Positions 1 through 7,340 are shown, numbered from the stretch's first letter. The stretch is DNA of 15,822 nucleotides from a bacterium (GCA_016200955.1 JACQDU010000337.1:1-15822), one strand, 5' to 3'. The notes: a model not told the origin generated them from the sequence alone. Numbers and translations are program-made.

Positions 1-2
1 TC

Positions 3-32
3 CCGCTCGACGAGGTCCTCCGGTCGTTCTGA
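3..32 (+). CDS. C-terminal end of an upstream gene (partial)
   Basis: Reading in the frame of position 3 gives the codons PLDEVLRSF followed by TGA at 30-32. The codons are mostly G/C-ending, like the real genes in the window. A perfect hairpin with a T-rich tail lies 41 bases downstream, as expected at a gene end. Only nine codons are present, so no product can be named and the call rests on codon pattern and context. Confidence 0.35.
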   Translation, partial: PLDEVLRSF

Positions 33-73
33 GCGCGCGCTCTCTCCCGGCGCTCGGAGAAGGACGAACGACG

Positions 74-133
74 AACCACGAAGACACGAAGACACGAAGC
101 AGGCGATCTTCGTGTCTTCGTGTCTTCGTGGTT
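74..133. repeat. Perfect 26-bp hairpin of ACACGAAG octamers (element 1)
   Basis: Positions 74-99 and 108-133 are perfect reverse complements, giving a 26-bp stem with an 8-nt loop at 100-107. Each arm is a tandem run of the 8-nt unit ACACGAAG, about three copies. On the plus strand the right arm runs into a T-rich tract (roughly 132-148), so it could act as a terminator for the gene ending at 32. It also sits 33 bases beyond the stop of the minus-strand response regulator, so it lies between two convergent 3' ends. It belongs with the repeats at 3368-3483 and 7341-7423, whose units fit the shared pattern ACRCRRAG. Confidence 0.9.
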
Positions 134-166
134 AGTTTCTTTCTCTTCCCGGGAGATCGAGCGCGC

Positions 167-910
167 CTACTCCTCGAAGCGATACCCGATCCCGTGCACC
201 GTGATGATGTGCCTGGGCTCCTTGGCGTCGTCGACCTTCGAGCGCAGGCGAGAGACGTGGAAGTCCACCGTGCGCGTGACGGGGAGCTTCTCCCAGCCCC
301 AGATCTCCCGCAGGAAGCGCTCGCGCGTCACGGTGCGGCCGCGCTCGCGGACGAGGACGGAGAGGATCTTCCACTCGAGCGCCGAGAGGCGGATCTCCTT
401 GGTCTTCTTCTTGAACTTGAAGCCGGAGAAGTCCACGGTGCAGTCGCCGAACTTGTAGCCCGGCGGCACGGGAGGCGGCGGCTCGGCATCGCCGTCGCGG
501 TGAGCGCGCTCGCGCCTTATGTGAGCGCGGACTCGCGCGACGAGCTCGCGCACGCCGAAGGGCTTCGTGATGTAGTCATCGGCCCCGAGCTCGAGGCCCA
601 GGACCTTGTCGCTCTCGTGGGCGCGCGCCGTGAGGAGGATCACGGGAGTGTGCGGCGCTCCCGTGCCGCCCTCGGCTTCCTTGTCGCGGATCCGCTTCAG
701 GACCTCGAGCCCGCTCATGCCGGGCAAGACGACGTCGAGGATCGCGAGGTCGTGCGTCTTCGACTTGATCCGGCGCAGGGCCTCCTCGCCGTTCGAGGTC
801 GCCTCGACGGTGAAGCCCTCGAGCTCGAGCTTGTCCTTCACGCTCACGCGGAGCGCTTCCTCGTCTTCCACGAGGAGGATCTGTGCGCGCTCCCCGAGCT
901 CTCCGCTCAC
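167..910 (-). CDS. OmpR/PhoB-family response regulator
   Basis: Cytoplasmic two-component response regulator of 247 residues, the usual length for the OmpR/PhoB family. The receiver domain (about 10-128) has the acidic pair E15/D16, phosphoacceptor D59 in the context LAILDVVLPGMSG, T94 and K116 in ITKPFG. After a proline-rich linker (143-150) comes a winged-helix DNA-binding domain (about 152-246) with SALEWKILSVL, the recognition-helix region TVDFHVSRLRSKV, and the terminal IITVHGIGYRFEE. The GTG start at 910 has a good GGGGAG Shine-Dalgarno sequence five bases upstream. It lies 34 bases downstream of the histidine kinase on the same strand, so the two almost certainly form an operon and a cognate pair. 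The regulated genes and the signal cannot be read from the window. Confidence 0.96.
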   Translation of the reverse strand: MSGELGERAQILLVEDEEALRVSVKDKLELEGFTVEATSNGEEALRRIKSKTHDLAILDVVLPGMSGLEVLKRIRDKEAEGGTGAPHTPVILLTARAHESDKVLGLELGADDYITKPFGVRELVARVRAHIRRERAHRDGDAEPPPPVPPGYKFGDCTVDFSGFKFKKKTKEIRLSALEWKILSVLVRERGRTVTRERFLREIWGWEKLPVTRTVDFHVSRLRSKVDDAKEPRHIITVHGIGYRFEE

Positions 911-944
911 GCTGGCTCCCCTCTCCGGTCCGGGCTCATATCTT

Positions 945-3170
945 TCACGATCCGTTCGCGCGCGGCAAGACGACGACGAACGAGCTGCCGCGGCCGGGAG
1001 CGCTCTCGACCTCGAGGCGCCCTCCCTGGAGGCGGATGAGCTCGCGCGTGATGACGAGGCCGAGGCCGACTCCCGTGGCGTTCCCGTCCTCGGGGCGAGC
1101 GCGGTAGAACGGCGCGAACAGGCGCCTCTGCTCCTCCGGCGTGAGGCCGCGGCCGCGGTCGCGCACCGAGATCCGCGCCTCGTGCTCGCTGACCGCGCTC
1201 GCGACGACGACGGGCTCTCCTTCGGGCGAGTACTTGACCGCGTTCGAGATCAGGTTCACGAGGACCTGCTCCATGGCGCCGGGGTCGAGCGGCACGAGAG
1301 CATCCCCGCTCGCGAGGTCGAGAGAGACCTGGGCGGCGCGCCCCTCCTCGCTCTCCTTGAAGGTCGCGACGGCCTGCGAGACCGTCTCCCCGAGAGGGGC
1401 GGGGCGCAGGTCGACCTTCCTCGCTCCGCGCTCGATCCGCGCGATGTCGAGGACGTTCTCGATGAGCTTCGCGAGCCGCCGAGACTCGCGCACGATCCTC
1501 GTAACGTATTCGCCCTGCTTCGTCTCCGGGAGGCCGCCTTCCTCGAGGACCTCGGCGAGCATGAGGATCGACGCGACGGGCGTCCTGAGCTCGTGAGAGA
1601 CGTTCCGGACGAGGTCCGTCCTCACCCGGGCGACCTCGACCTCCCGCGAAGCCGCGCGGAGCGCGAGCACGAACGCTCCGAGCGCGACGAGCGCGCAGAT
1701 CGCGACGAGCGCTCCCGAGAGCTGGAGGCGGAGGGCGGCCTTCAGGACCGGCGCGTCGGGGTCGCGCGGCGCCGCGAGGACGCGCCAGCCCGGGAGCGCC
1801 TCGGCGAGCGGCACGTCCGCGGTCGCCGCGAACTTCCTCGGGTACCCCGGCACGCGCTGGCTCGCCGCCGCGAGGTCCGAGTCGCCGCCGAAGGGGACGC
1901 CCTCGCCGTCGAGGATCGCGATCCTCTCCTCGGTCGTGGACTCGACCGAGGCGACCTCCGCCGCGAGCCTCTCCCGGAGCTTCGGGAGGTCGATCTCGAC
2001 GCCCACGAGCGCTTGCTTGCCCTCGGCGCGCGAGCTCGAGGTGACGGCCGCCGCCCTCGTGATCGGCCCCTCGAGCGGAGCGACGGCGAAGAGGCGCGTC
2101 TCGCCCGATATCTCCTGGCCGACGCGCACGAACTTCCCGAGCGGCTCTCCCGCGCGCGCCGGGTCGGGAGAGGCGGCGTGCGTCCTCCGGCGGAAGGCCG
2201 AGGCGTTGTCGCGCAGCACGACGTCGAGCTCGTCGAGGAAGGCGGCGCGAGCCTCCGCGTGCTCGAGCGCGCGCTCCGCCCGCGAGGCGCTCTCGGCGGG
2301 GAGAGTGGCGGCGAGGTGCCGCGACTCGGCGACGACCGTCTCGAAGAGGTCGCGCCGCGCGTACGGCTCCTGGCCCCACCGGTCCTCCGCGATCGCCAGA
2401 GCGGCGTCGAGGAGCGCGGCGAGGCCCTCCTCGGGGCGCCCGGCCAACGCCGCGACCTCCGCGAGGCGCCTCGCCGCGCGGGGAGCGAGCGGCTCGCCCT
2501 CGAGGTCGCGCGCTCCCTCGCGCGCGCGGACGAGGCGGAGGAGAACGAGCGAGCGGTCGATCTCGTTCTTCCTGAGAGCGAGGTCGACCTGCTTCATGCG
2601 CAGCAAGCAGCGGAGGTCCTCGTCGTGGCAGAGCTCGAGGGCGTTCCTGAGAGCGATCTCGGCCCAGGCCACGTCCTCGACCTTCGCCGACTCCGGCTCT
2701 CCCTCCCTGAGAGCGGAACGGACGAGGTCGCGGTCGCGAGGGTCTAGCTCGTGCGCTCCCCCCGGGCGCCGGACGACCCTCGGCCACACGAGGCGCCCCT
2801 GCGAGGAGACGAGGAACGTCTCGCTCGCGAGAGCCTCGCTCTTGAGCGCGTCGAGCGCTCGCGCGACGGCGAGGCCGCGGGCGTTGAGCGCGGGCGGGAG
2901 GAGCACGCCGGGCTCCGGCTCCTCGTCGGGAGGCTCGGGGTCGACTCGCGCGAGCGCGCTCTGGACCTGGCGCGCGAGGCCTTCCTCGGCGTGGTCGAGG
3001 AGGTCCTGGAAGCGATCGACGACCGCGGTCGCCGCCTTGCGCGCGCGGTGCTCCTCCTCCTGCGTCTCGGCTCCGCGCTCGAGCGCGATCGAGCGGAGGG
3101 CGAGGTAAGCGAGGACGCCCATCGGGACGCCTGCTCCGAGAACGAGCGTCGCGACGGCCCGCCGGCGCAT
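945..3170 (-). CDS. Membrane sensor histidine kinase with a large periplasmic region
   Basis: Sensor kinase of 741 residues. TM1 is near 6-27 and TM2 near 486-504, enclosing about 455 extracytoplasmic residues. The first half of that region (about 150-300) is helix-rich with TPR-like spacing. The second half (about 345-475) looks like a Cache/PAS-type sensor fold, by character only. The catalytic core is complete: H-box NVSHELRTP with phosphoacceptor H526, N-box NLISNAVKYS (639-648), G1 DRGRG (671-675), F-box FAPFYR and G2 GVGLGL (700-705). Only about 20 residues separate TM2 from the H-box, so there is no room for a HAMP domain. The ATG at 3170 has no purine-rich Shine-Dalgarno; a TAACTT box six bases upstream suggests a leaderless transcript. 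The response regulator follows after 34 bases. No specific ortholog is recognised. Confidence 0.95.
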   Translation of the reverse strand: MRRRAVATLVLGAGVPMGVLAYLALRSIALERGAETQEEEHRARKAATAVVDRFQDLLDHAEEGLARQVQSALARVDPEPPDEEPEPGVLLPPALNARGLAVARALDALKSEALASETFLVSSQGRLVWPRVVRRPGGAHELDPRDRDLVRSALREGEPESAKVEDVAWAEIALRNALELCHDEDLRCLLRMKQVDLALRKNEIDRSLVLLRLVRAREGARDLEGEPLAPRAARRLAEVAALAGRPEEGLAALLDAALAIAEDRWGQEPYARRDLFETVVAESRHLAATLPAESASRAERALEHAEARAAFLDELDVVLRDNASAFRRRTHAASPDPARAGEPLGKFVRVGQEISGETRLFAVAPLEGPITRAAAVTSSSRAEGKQALVGVEIDLPKLRERLAAEVASVESTTEERIAILDGEGVPFGGDSDLAAASQRVPGYPRKFAATADVPLAEALPGWRVLAAPRDPDAPVLKAALRLQLSGALVAICALVALGAFVLALRAASREVEVARVRTDLVRNVSHELRTPVASILMLAEVLEEGGLPETKQGEYVTRIVRESRRLAKLIENVLDIARIERGARKVDLRPAPLGETVSQAVATFKESEEGRAAQVSLDLASGDALVPLDPGAMEQVLVNLISNAVKYSPEGEPVVVASAVSEHEARISVRDRGRGLTPEEQRRLFAPFYRARPEDGNATGVGLGLVITRELIRLQGGRLEVESAPGRGSSFVVVLPRANGS

Positions 3171-3176
3171 GGGGGA

Positions 3177-3182
3177 AAGTTA
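3177..3182 (-). promoter_or_regulatory. Possible -10 box of a leaderless kinase transcript
   Basis: On the minus strand TAACTT lies six bases (TCCCCC) upstream of the kinase ATG. The leader has no Shine-Dalgarno purines. A -10 hexamer this close to the start would place transcription initiation at or near the ATG. No convincing -35 is seen, so this is a weak prediction. Confidence 0.3.
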
Positions 3183-3367
3183 CACGGAATGTGCGCGCTT
3201 GGCTACGTTCGGCCGCGCATCTTGCAAGCGAGGTGAAGCTTCAGCTCACGGAAAAGTAACAGCGGCGATGATGCGATGAGGAGCGGTCCAGCCACGCGCT
3301 CCTAGACGACAGGGCGTCATTCAGCATGGTTGCGACTCGCGACCATGAAGGCTCCGCGCGGTGTCGG

Positions 3368-3483
3368 GAACGCGAAGACGCGAAGATGTGAAGACGCGAA
3401 GACGCGAAGGGCTCGGCCGGCGACGCCGAGCTTCCTTCCTCGGGACGTTCCTTGCGCCTTCGCGCCTTCGCGCCTTCGTGTTC
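3368..3483. repeat. Imperfect hairpin of ACGCGAAG octamers with a nested hairpin in its loop (element 2)
   Basis: The left arm (3368-3410) carries about five tandem copies of an 8-nt unit close to ACGCGAAG, one degenerate (ATGTGAAG). The right arm (3450-3483) carries about four inverted copies (CCTTCGCG pattern). The arms pair imperfectly. Several A/C mismatches on the plus strand become G-U wobbles on the minus-strand RNA, which is the strand of the flanking genes. The loop holds a second perfect 7-bp stem, GCTCGGC (3411-3417) with GCCGAGC (3425-3431). The element lies 46 bases beyond the stop of the unknown gene at 3530-4435. The remainder of the 358-bp intergenic region 3171-3529 shows no gene. 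Confidence 0.8.
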
Positions 3484-3529
3484 TCTCGCGGGGTCGGGAC
3501 GGAGACCGTGGTGAATCGCGCCCTTTCGT

Positions 3530-4435
3530 TCAGCGCTTCCGCTTCTTCCCGGCCGTCTTCCCCGACGGGAGCTTCTTCGCGCGCGCCGCGCTGGGCTTCC
3601 TCGCCGCGGGTTTCCTCGCCTTCGGGTTCTTCGAGCGCGCCTTCGCGCTCTCGCGCAGGGGCAGCCCGGCCTGCGCGCGCGCGAGCGCTCCGAGCTCGCC
3701 CGAGACGGCCTCGAAGGAGGAGACGATCTCGAGGAGACGCTCGGGGCTCGGCCGCTTCTTCCGCCGCTCGAGCGCGAGGATCTCGAGGTCGGTCTCGAGG
3801 TCGCCGCGGCGAGGCTCCGGGAGCCGCGCGATCGCGGCGCGCAGGGACGCCCCGTCGGACGAGGCCTCGGGCGCCCGGGGCGCGCTCTCGCTCGCGGCGT
3901 CGGCGTCGTCGTCGTCCCCGGCGGCGGCGCCGTCCTCGCCCGCCTCGGCGAAGCCCGCGAGGAGGACGAGCGCGAAGATCTCCTCGGGGTCGACGGGCTC
4001 GTCTCGCAGCAGGCCCTCGATCCGGTCGATGATCTCCTGGAGCCCCTCGACGAGGCTGCGCAGCCAGCGCGCGCGGAAGTCGTCCCAGCGCGCCTCGATC
4101 GTCGCTCCCGTGAAGGCGCGCGAGAGGAACTCGCGGAGGTCGAGCCTCTGGCCCTGCTTCAGGAGGAACAGGACCTCGTAGACGAAGGCGACCTCGTCGA
4201 TCGGGTCCTCGGGAAGCTCGAGCTTCGACGACAGGACCTGCTTCTGGACGTCGCGCAGCCTCACGTGGAGGCGGTCGGCGAGGTAGCGGACCGTGCTGTC
4301 TTTCTGGAAGTAGTTGACGAAGAGGCGGAGCTTCGTCGCCTGTTCCTCGAACGACGACCGCGCGAGGTCGTCCAGGTAGCCGCGGAGGGTCGAGAGAGAG
4401 GCCCGCAGCGCGCTCGGGCTCACGCGGTCGGCCAT
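3530..4435 (-). CDS. Unknown protein with acidic linker and histone-like basic C-terminal tail
   Basis: I do not recognise this 301-residue protein. Residues 1-163 look like an all-helical globular domain (for example FEEQATKLRLFVNYFQ and EVAFVYEVLFLLKQ). Residues 164-193 are a low-complexity acidic linker including DDDDADAASES. Residues 194-255 are helical again. Residues 261-301 are a disordered Lys/Arg/Ala/Pro tail ending KKRKR, similar in composition to bacterial histone H1-like or AlgP-type tails. There is no signal peptide or membrane segment, so it is probably cytoplasmic, and the tail suggests nucleic-acid binding (inference). The ATG at 4435 has a strong GGGGAGGA Shine-Dalgarno sequence and a TAGACT -10 box inside a palindrome. 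It is transcribed divergently from a DNA methyltransferase. Codon use is typical of the window. Confidence 0.85.
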   Translation of the reverse strand: MADRVSPSALRASLSTLRGYLDDLARSSFEEQATKLRLFVNYFQKDSTVRYLADRLHVRLRDVQKQVLSSKLELPEDPIDEVAFVYEVLFLLKQGQRLDLREFLSRAFTGATIEARWDDFRARWLRSLVEGLQEIIDRIEGLLRDEPVDPEEIFALVLLAGFAEAGEDGAAAGDDDDADAASESAPRAPEASSDGASLRAAIARLPEPRRGDLETDLEILALERRKKRPSPERLLEIVSSFEAVSGELGALARAQAGLPLRESAKARSKNPKARKPAARKPSAARAKKLPSGKTAGKKRKR

Positions 4436-4445
4436 GGTCGTCCTC

Positions 4446-4466
4446 CCCGCGGCAGTCTACCGCGGG
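4446..4466 (-). promoter_or_regulatory. Palindrome CCCGCGG-N7-CCGCGGG over the -10 box of the unknown gene
   Basis: Perfect 7-bp inverted repeats (4446-4452 and 4460-4466) flank a 7-bp centre. On the minus strand that centre contains TAGACT (4459-4454), a plausible -10 hexamer 18 bases upstream of the ATG at 4435. A repressor on this palindrome would block initiation, so an operator is the natural reading. A hairpin at the 5' end of the mRNA just ahead of the GGGGAGGA Shine-Dalgarno is the alternative. Confidence 0.4.
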
Positions 4467-4620
4467 CGGGGGGCCGTCTGCATCTGGACAGCGGCTTCTC
4501 GTCGGCCATGCGACACCCGGCGCTCGTGGATCGGGTTCGGGCGGAGCGCCGGGAGCGCGGGGAGAGACGGGATTTGCACCGCGGCTCGCTGCCGCTCGCC
4601 TGGTCGTCGGACGCGAGGCG

Positions 4621-4626
4621 TAGACT
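4621..4626 (+). promoter_or_regulatory. Possible -10 box (TAGACT) for the methyltransferase
   Basis: TAGACT stands out in a GC-rich leader and matches the box found on the opposite strand for the divergent gene. It would give a leader of about 37 bases to the ATG at 4670. If the ATG at 4634 were used instead, the transcript would be essentially leaderless. No clear -35 is visible. Confidence 0.35.
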
Positions 4627-4669
4627 CCCCCCGATGCGAGCACTCGAGGCGCGATCTCTCAGAGCGGTC

Positions 4670-5689
4670 ATGCCGAGCACGCGCTACCAGGGGAGCAAGA
4701 GGAAGCTCCTCCCCTGGCTCGAGGGGATCTTCTCGCGGCTCGAGTTCGACTCGTGCCTCGACGCCTTCGGAGGGACGGGGAGCGTCTCTCACCTGCTCAA
4801 GGCGATGGGCAAGGAAGTGGCCTACAACGACGCGCTCCTCTGGAACGCGACGATCGGGCGAGCCCTCGTCGAGAACGACTCCGTGCGGCTCGAGCCCGCT
4901 CGCGCCCGCGCGCTCGCGGAGCGCTCGCCGCTCGCGCGCTGCCCCGACTTCATCGAGCGCACGTTCGCCGGGATCTACTTCACCCGGGACGAGAACCGCT
5001 GGCTCGACGCCGCGGTCGCGAACGTCCGGGCGATCGAGCCCGGCTTCGCGCGCGACCTCGCGTTCTTCGCGATCTTCCAGTCGTGCCTCGCGAAGCGCCC
5101 CTACAACCTCTTTCACCGGAAGAACCTCTACATGAGGACCGCGACCATCGAGAGGAGCTTCGGGAACAAGGCGACCTGGGACAGGCCGTTCGACGAGCAC
5201 TTCCTCGCTCACGTCCTGGAAGCCAACGCCGCCGTCTTCGAGGGAAGGAGGCGCTGCCGCGCTCTCTGCTCCCGGGCCGAGGACGTCGAGGGAGAGTTCG
5301 ACCTCGTCTACGTGGACCCGCCTTACCTGAACCGGCGCGGGATCGGAGTCGACTACCGCGACTTCTATCACTTCCTGGAAGGGCTCGTCCGTTACGAGAG
5401 CTGGCCCGCGCTCGTGGACCTCTCGTCCCGGCACCGTCGGTTTCTCAAGGAGAAGTCGGAGTGGAGCGACGCGCGGAGGATCGCGCGCGCCTTCTCCCGC
5501 GTCTTCGAGCGCTTCGAGCGGAGCACGATCGTCGTCTCTTACCGGAGCGAGGGCATACCCTCGATCGACGAGCTCGCGCGGGCCCTCCGGCGCGTCAAGC
5601 GAAGGGTCGTGCGGCACGACCAGGGCGGCTATCAGTACGCGCTCTCCACGAACAGGAAGTCGCGCGAGGTCGTCCTCGTCGGGAGCTGA
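4670..5689 (+). CDS. D12-class (Dam-type) adenine-N6 DNA methyltransferase
   Basis: Transfers a methyl group from S-adenosylmethionine to adenine N6 in DNA. With this start it has 339 residues. It shows the D12/Dam architecture: N-terminal TRYQGSKRKLLPW (4-16, the YxGSK motif), SAM-binding motif I FGGTG (33-37) followed by VAYND, and the catalytic motif IV DPPY (216-219) in DLVYVDPPYLNR. The region between them is the likely target-recognition domain. The ATG at 4670 is preferred because the 12 extra codons from an ATG at 4634 often end in A or T, unlike the rest of the gene, and the family usually begins just before the YxGSK motif. No restriction endonuclease is recognisable beside it, so it may be a solitary regulatory methyltransferase. 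Its target cannot be predicted from sequence. Confidence 0.92.
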   Translation: MPSTRYQGSKRKLLPWLEGIFSRLEFDSCLDAFGGTGSVSHLLKAMGKEVAYNDALLWNATIGRALVENDSVRLEPARARALAERSPLARCPDFIERTFAGIYFTRDENRWLDAAVANVRAIEPGFARDLAFFAIFQSCLAKRPYNLFHRKNLYMRTATIERSFGNKATWDRPFDEHFLAHVLEANAAVFEGRRRCRALCSRAEDVEGEFDLVYVDPPYLNRRGIGVDYRDFYHFLEGLVRYESWPALVDLSSRHRRFLKEKSEWSDARRIARAFSRVFERFERSTIVVSYRSEGIPSIDELARALRRVKRRVVRHDQGGYQYALSTNRKSREVVLVGS

Positions 5690-5723
5690 AGCCGCGCGCG
5701 AGACGGCGCTCTCCCGCGTTTGG

Positions 5724-5729
5724 TAGAAC
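5724..5729 (+). promoter_or_regulatory. Possible -10 box (TAGAAC) ahead of the carboxyltransferase
   Basis: TAGAAC occurs in the short gap after the methyltransferase stop, 14 bases before an AGGAGAGG Shine-Dalgarno sequence (5738-5745) and 19 bases before the GTG. A GAGAC sequence about 18 bases upstream could serve as a weak -35. It suggests that the carboxyltransferase can be transcribed independently of the methyltransferase. Confidence 0.35.
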
Positions 5730-5748
5730 CTCGGCCCAGGAGAGGAAC

Positions 5749-7317
5749 GTGGCCTCGGACCGCCCGAAGGAGCCCGACCCGCGCGTGACCCGCCTCCGCG
5801 CGCTCCGCGAGAAGGCGCGCGAGGGCGGAGGGAAGGAGCGCACGGACTCCCAGCACAAGCGCGGGAAGCTCACGGCGCGCGAGCGCGTCGAGCTTCTCCT
5901 CGACCCGGGCTCCTTCGAGGAGTTCGACGCCTTCGTGCAGCACCGGTGCTCCGACTTCGGCATGCAGGAGAAGAAGTTCCTGGGAGACGGAGTCGTGACC
6001 GGCCACGGCCGGATCGGCGGGAGGCCGGTCTTCGTCTTCTCCCAGGACTTCACGGTCTTCGGCGGCTCTCTCTCCGGTGCCTACGCGAGGAAGATCTGCA
6101 AGGTCCTCGACCTCGCGCTCAAGGTGGGAGCGCCGGTGATCGGGCTCAACGACTCGGGCGGCGCGAGGATCCAGGAGGGCGTCGAGAGCCTCGGAGGCTA
6201 CGCCGAGATCTTCCTCAGGAACACGCTCTGCTCGGGAGTGATCCCTCAGATCTCCGCGATCATGGGCCCGTGCGCGGGAGGAGCGGTCTACTCGCCCGCG
6301 ATCACCGACTGGATCGCCATGGTCGAGCACACCTCTTACATGTACGTGACCGGCCCTTCCGTCGTGAAGACGGTCACGCACGAGGAGATCGACCACGAGT
6401 CGCTCGGAGGAGCGCTCACCCACAACCAGACGAGCGGCGTCGCTCACTTCATGTCCGCGGACGACGCCTCGTGCCTCGCCTTGATCCGGGACCTCCTCTC
6501 GTACCTCCCGTCGAACAACGTCGAGGACCCGCCCCGGGTCGCGTGCGCCGATCCCGCGGACCGCGCCGATCCGTCGCTCGACTCGATCGTGCCCGTGGAC
6601 CCGCAGAAGCCCTACGACATCCTCGAGGTCGTCCGGCGCGTCGTGGACGACGGGAAGTTCCTGGAAGTCCACTCGCACTACGCGAAGAACGTCGTCACGG
6701 GCTTCGCTCGCCTGGGCGGCATGAGCGTGGGGGTCGTCGCGAACCAGCCCGCCGTCCTCGCGGGCACGCTCGACATCGCCGCCTCGCTGAAAGCCGCGCG
6801 CTTCGTGAGAGCGTGCGACTGCTACAACGTCCCTCTCGTGACCTTCGTGGACGTGCCGGGCTTCCTCCCCGGCACGGGCCAGGAGTTCGGCGGGATCATC
6901 AAGCACGGCGCGAAGCTCCTCTATGCTTACTGCGAGGCGACCGTGCCGAAGCTCACGGTCATCACGCGCAAGGCTTACGGCGGCGCTTACGACGTCATGA
7001 GCTCGAAGCACATCCGCGGCGACGTGAACTACGCCTGGCCCTCCGCCGAGATCGCCGTCATGGGAGCCAAGGGCGCCGTCGAGATCATCTTCAAGAGAGA
7101 GATCGACGCCGCGAAGGACCCCGCCGCCGAGGAGGAGCGGCTCGTCCGCGAGTTCACGGAGAAGTTCGCGAATCCTTACGCCGCCGCCGAGTTCGGATAC
7201 CTGGACGACGTGATCGAGCCGCGGGACACGAGGCCCAGGCTCGTCCGGGCGCTCTCTCTCATGAGGACGAAGCGGGACAAGAACCCGCCGCGGAAGCACG
7301 GGAACATCCCTCTCTGA
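5749..7317 (+). CDS. pccB: Propionyl-CoA-type carboxylase, carboxyltransferase beta subunit
   Basis: Carboxyltransferase subunit of a biotin-dependent acyl-CoA carboxylase, moving carboxylate from carboxybiotin onto an acyl-CoA. It has 522 residues, normal for PccB. The N-terminal half carries the acyl-CoA oxyanion region (LNDSGGARIQEG, MGPCAGGAVYSPA) and the C-terminal half the carboxybiotin side (FVDVPGFLPGTGQE, RKAYGGAYDVMSSKH, AWPSAEIAVMGAKGAVEI). It ends RKHGNIPL, very like the end of human PCCB as I remember it. D415 in GGAYDVM corresponds to the residue (Asp422 in Streptomyces PccB) associated with propionyl rather than acetyl preference, so propionyl-CoA is the likely substrate. The related methylmalonyl-CoA decarboxylase alpha subunit is an alternative. 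The GTG start at 5749 is fixed by AGGAGAGG at 5738-5745. Biotin carboxylase and carrier genes follow about 0.7 kb downstream. Confidence 0.95.
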   Translation: MASDRPKEPDPRVTRLRALREKAREGGGKERTDSQHKRGKLTARERVELLLDPGSFEEFDAFVQHRCSDFGMQEKKFLGDGVVTGHGRIGGRPVFVFSQDFTVFGGSLSGAYARKICKVLDLALKVGAPVIGLNDSGGARIQEGVESLGGYAEIFLRNTLCSGVIPQISAIMGPCAGGAVYSPAITDWIAMVEHTSYMYVTGPSVVKTVTHEEIDHESLGGALTHNQTSGVAHFMSADDASCLALIRDLLSYLPSNNVEDPPRVACADPADRADPSLDSIVPVDPQKPYDILEVVRRVVDDGKFLEVHSHYAKNVVTGFARLGGMSVGVVANQPAVLAGTLDIAASLKAARFVRACDCYNVPLVTFVDVPGFLPGTGQEFGGIIKHGAKLLYAYCEATVPKLTVITRKAYGGAYDVMSSKHIRGDVNYAWPSAEIAVMGAKGAVEIIFKREIDAAKDPAAEEERLVREFTEKFANPYAAAEFGYLDDVIEPRDTRPRLVRALSLMRTKRDKNPPRKHGNIPL

Positions 7318-7340
7318 GCCCGGACGGGGGAGAAGAGATC

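Noticed and set aside
74..133. CRISPR array
   Set aside because: The 8-nt units are contiguous with no spacers, and the two halves are inverted rather than direct.
606..3108. Long plus-strand open frames opposite the kinase gene
   Set aside because: They are Arg/Ser/Ala-rich shadows of the kinase reading frame without domain signatures. Long antisense frames are expected at this G+C content.
4634..4669. Earlier ATG start for the methyltransferase
   Set aside because: The extra 12 codons have many A/T third positions, unlike the rest of the gene, and precede the usual family start just before the YxGSK motif. It remains possible if the transcript is leaderless.
4457..7299. Minus-strand frames across the methyltransferase and carboxyltransferase
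   Set aside because: Both plus-strand genes have full family motifs. The opposite frames are compositional shadows.
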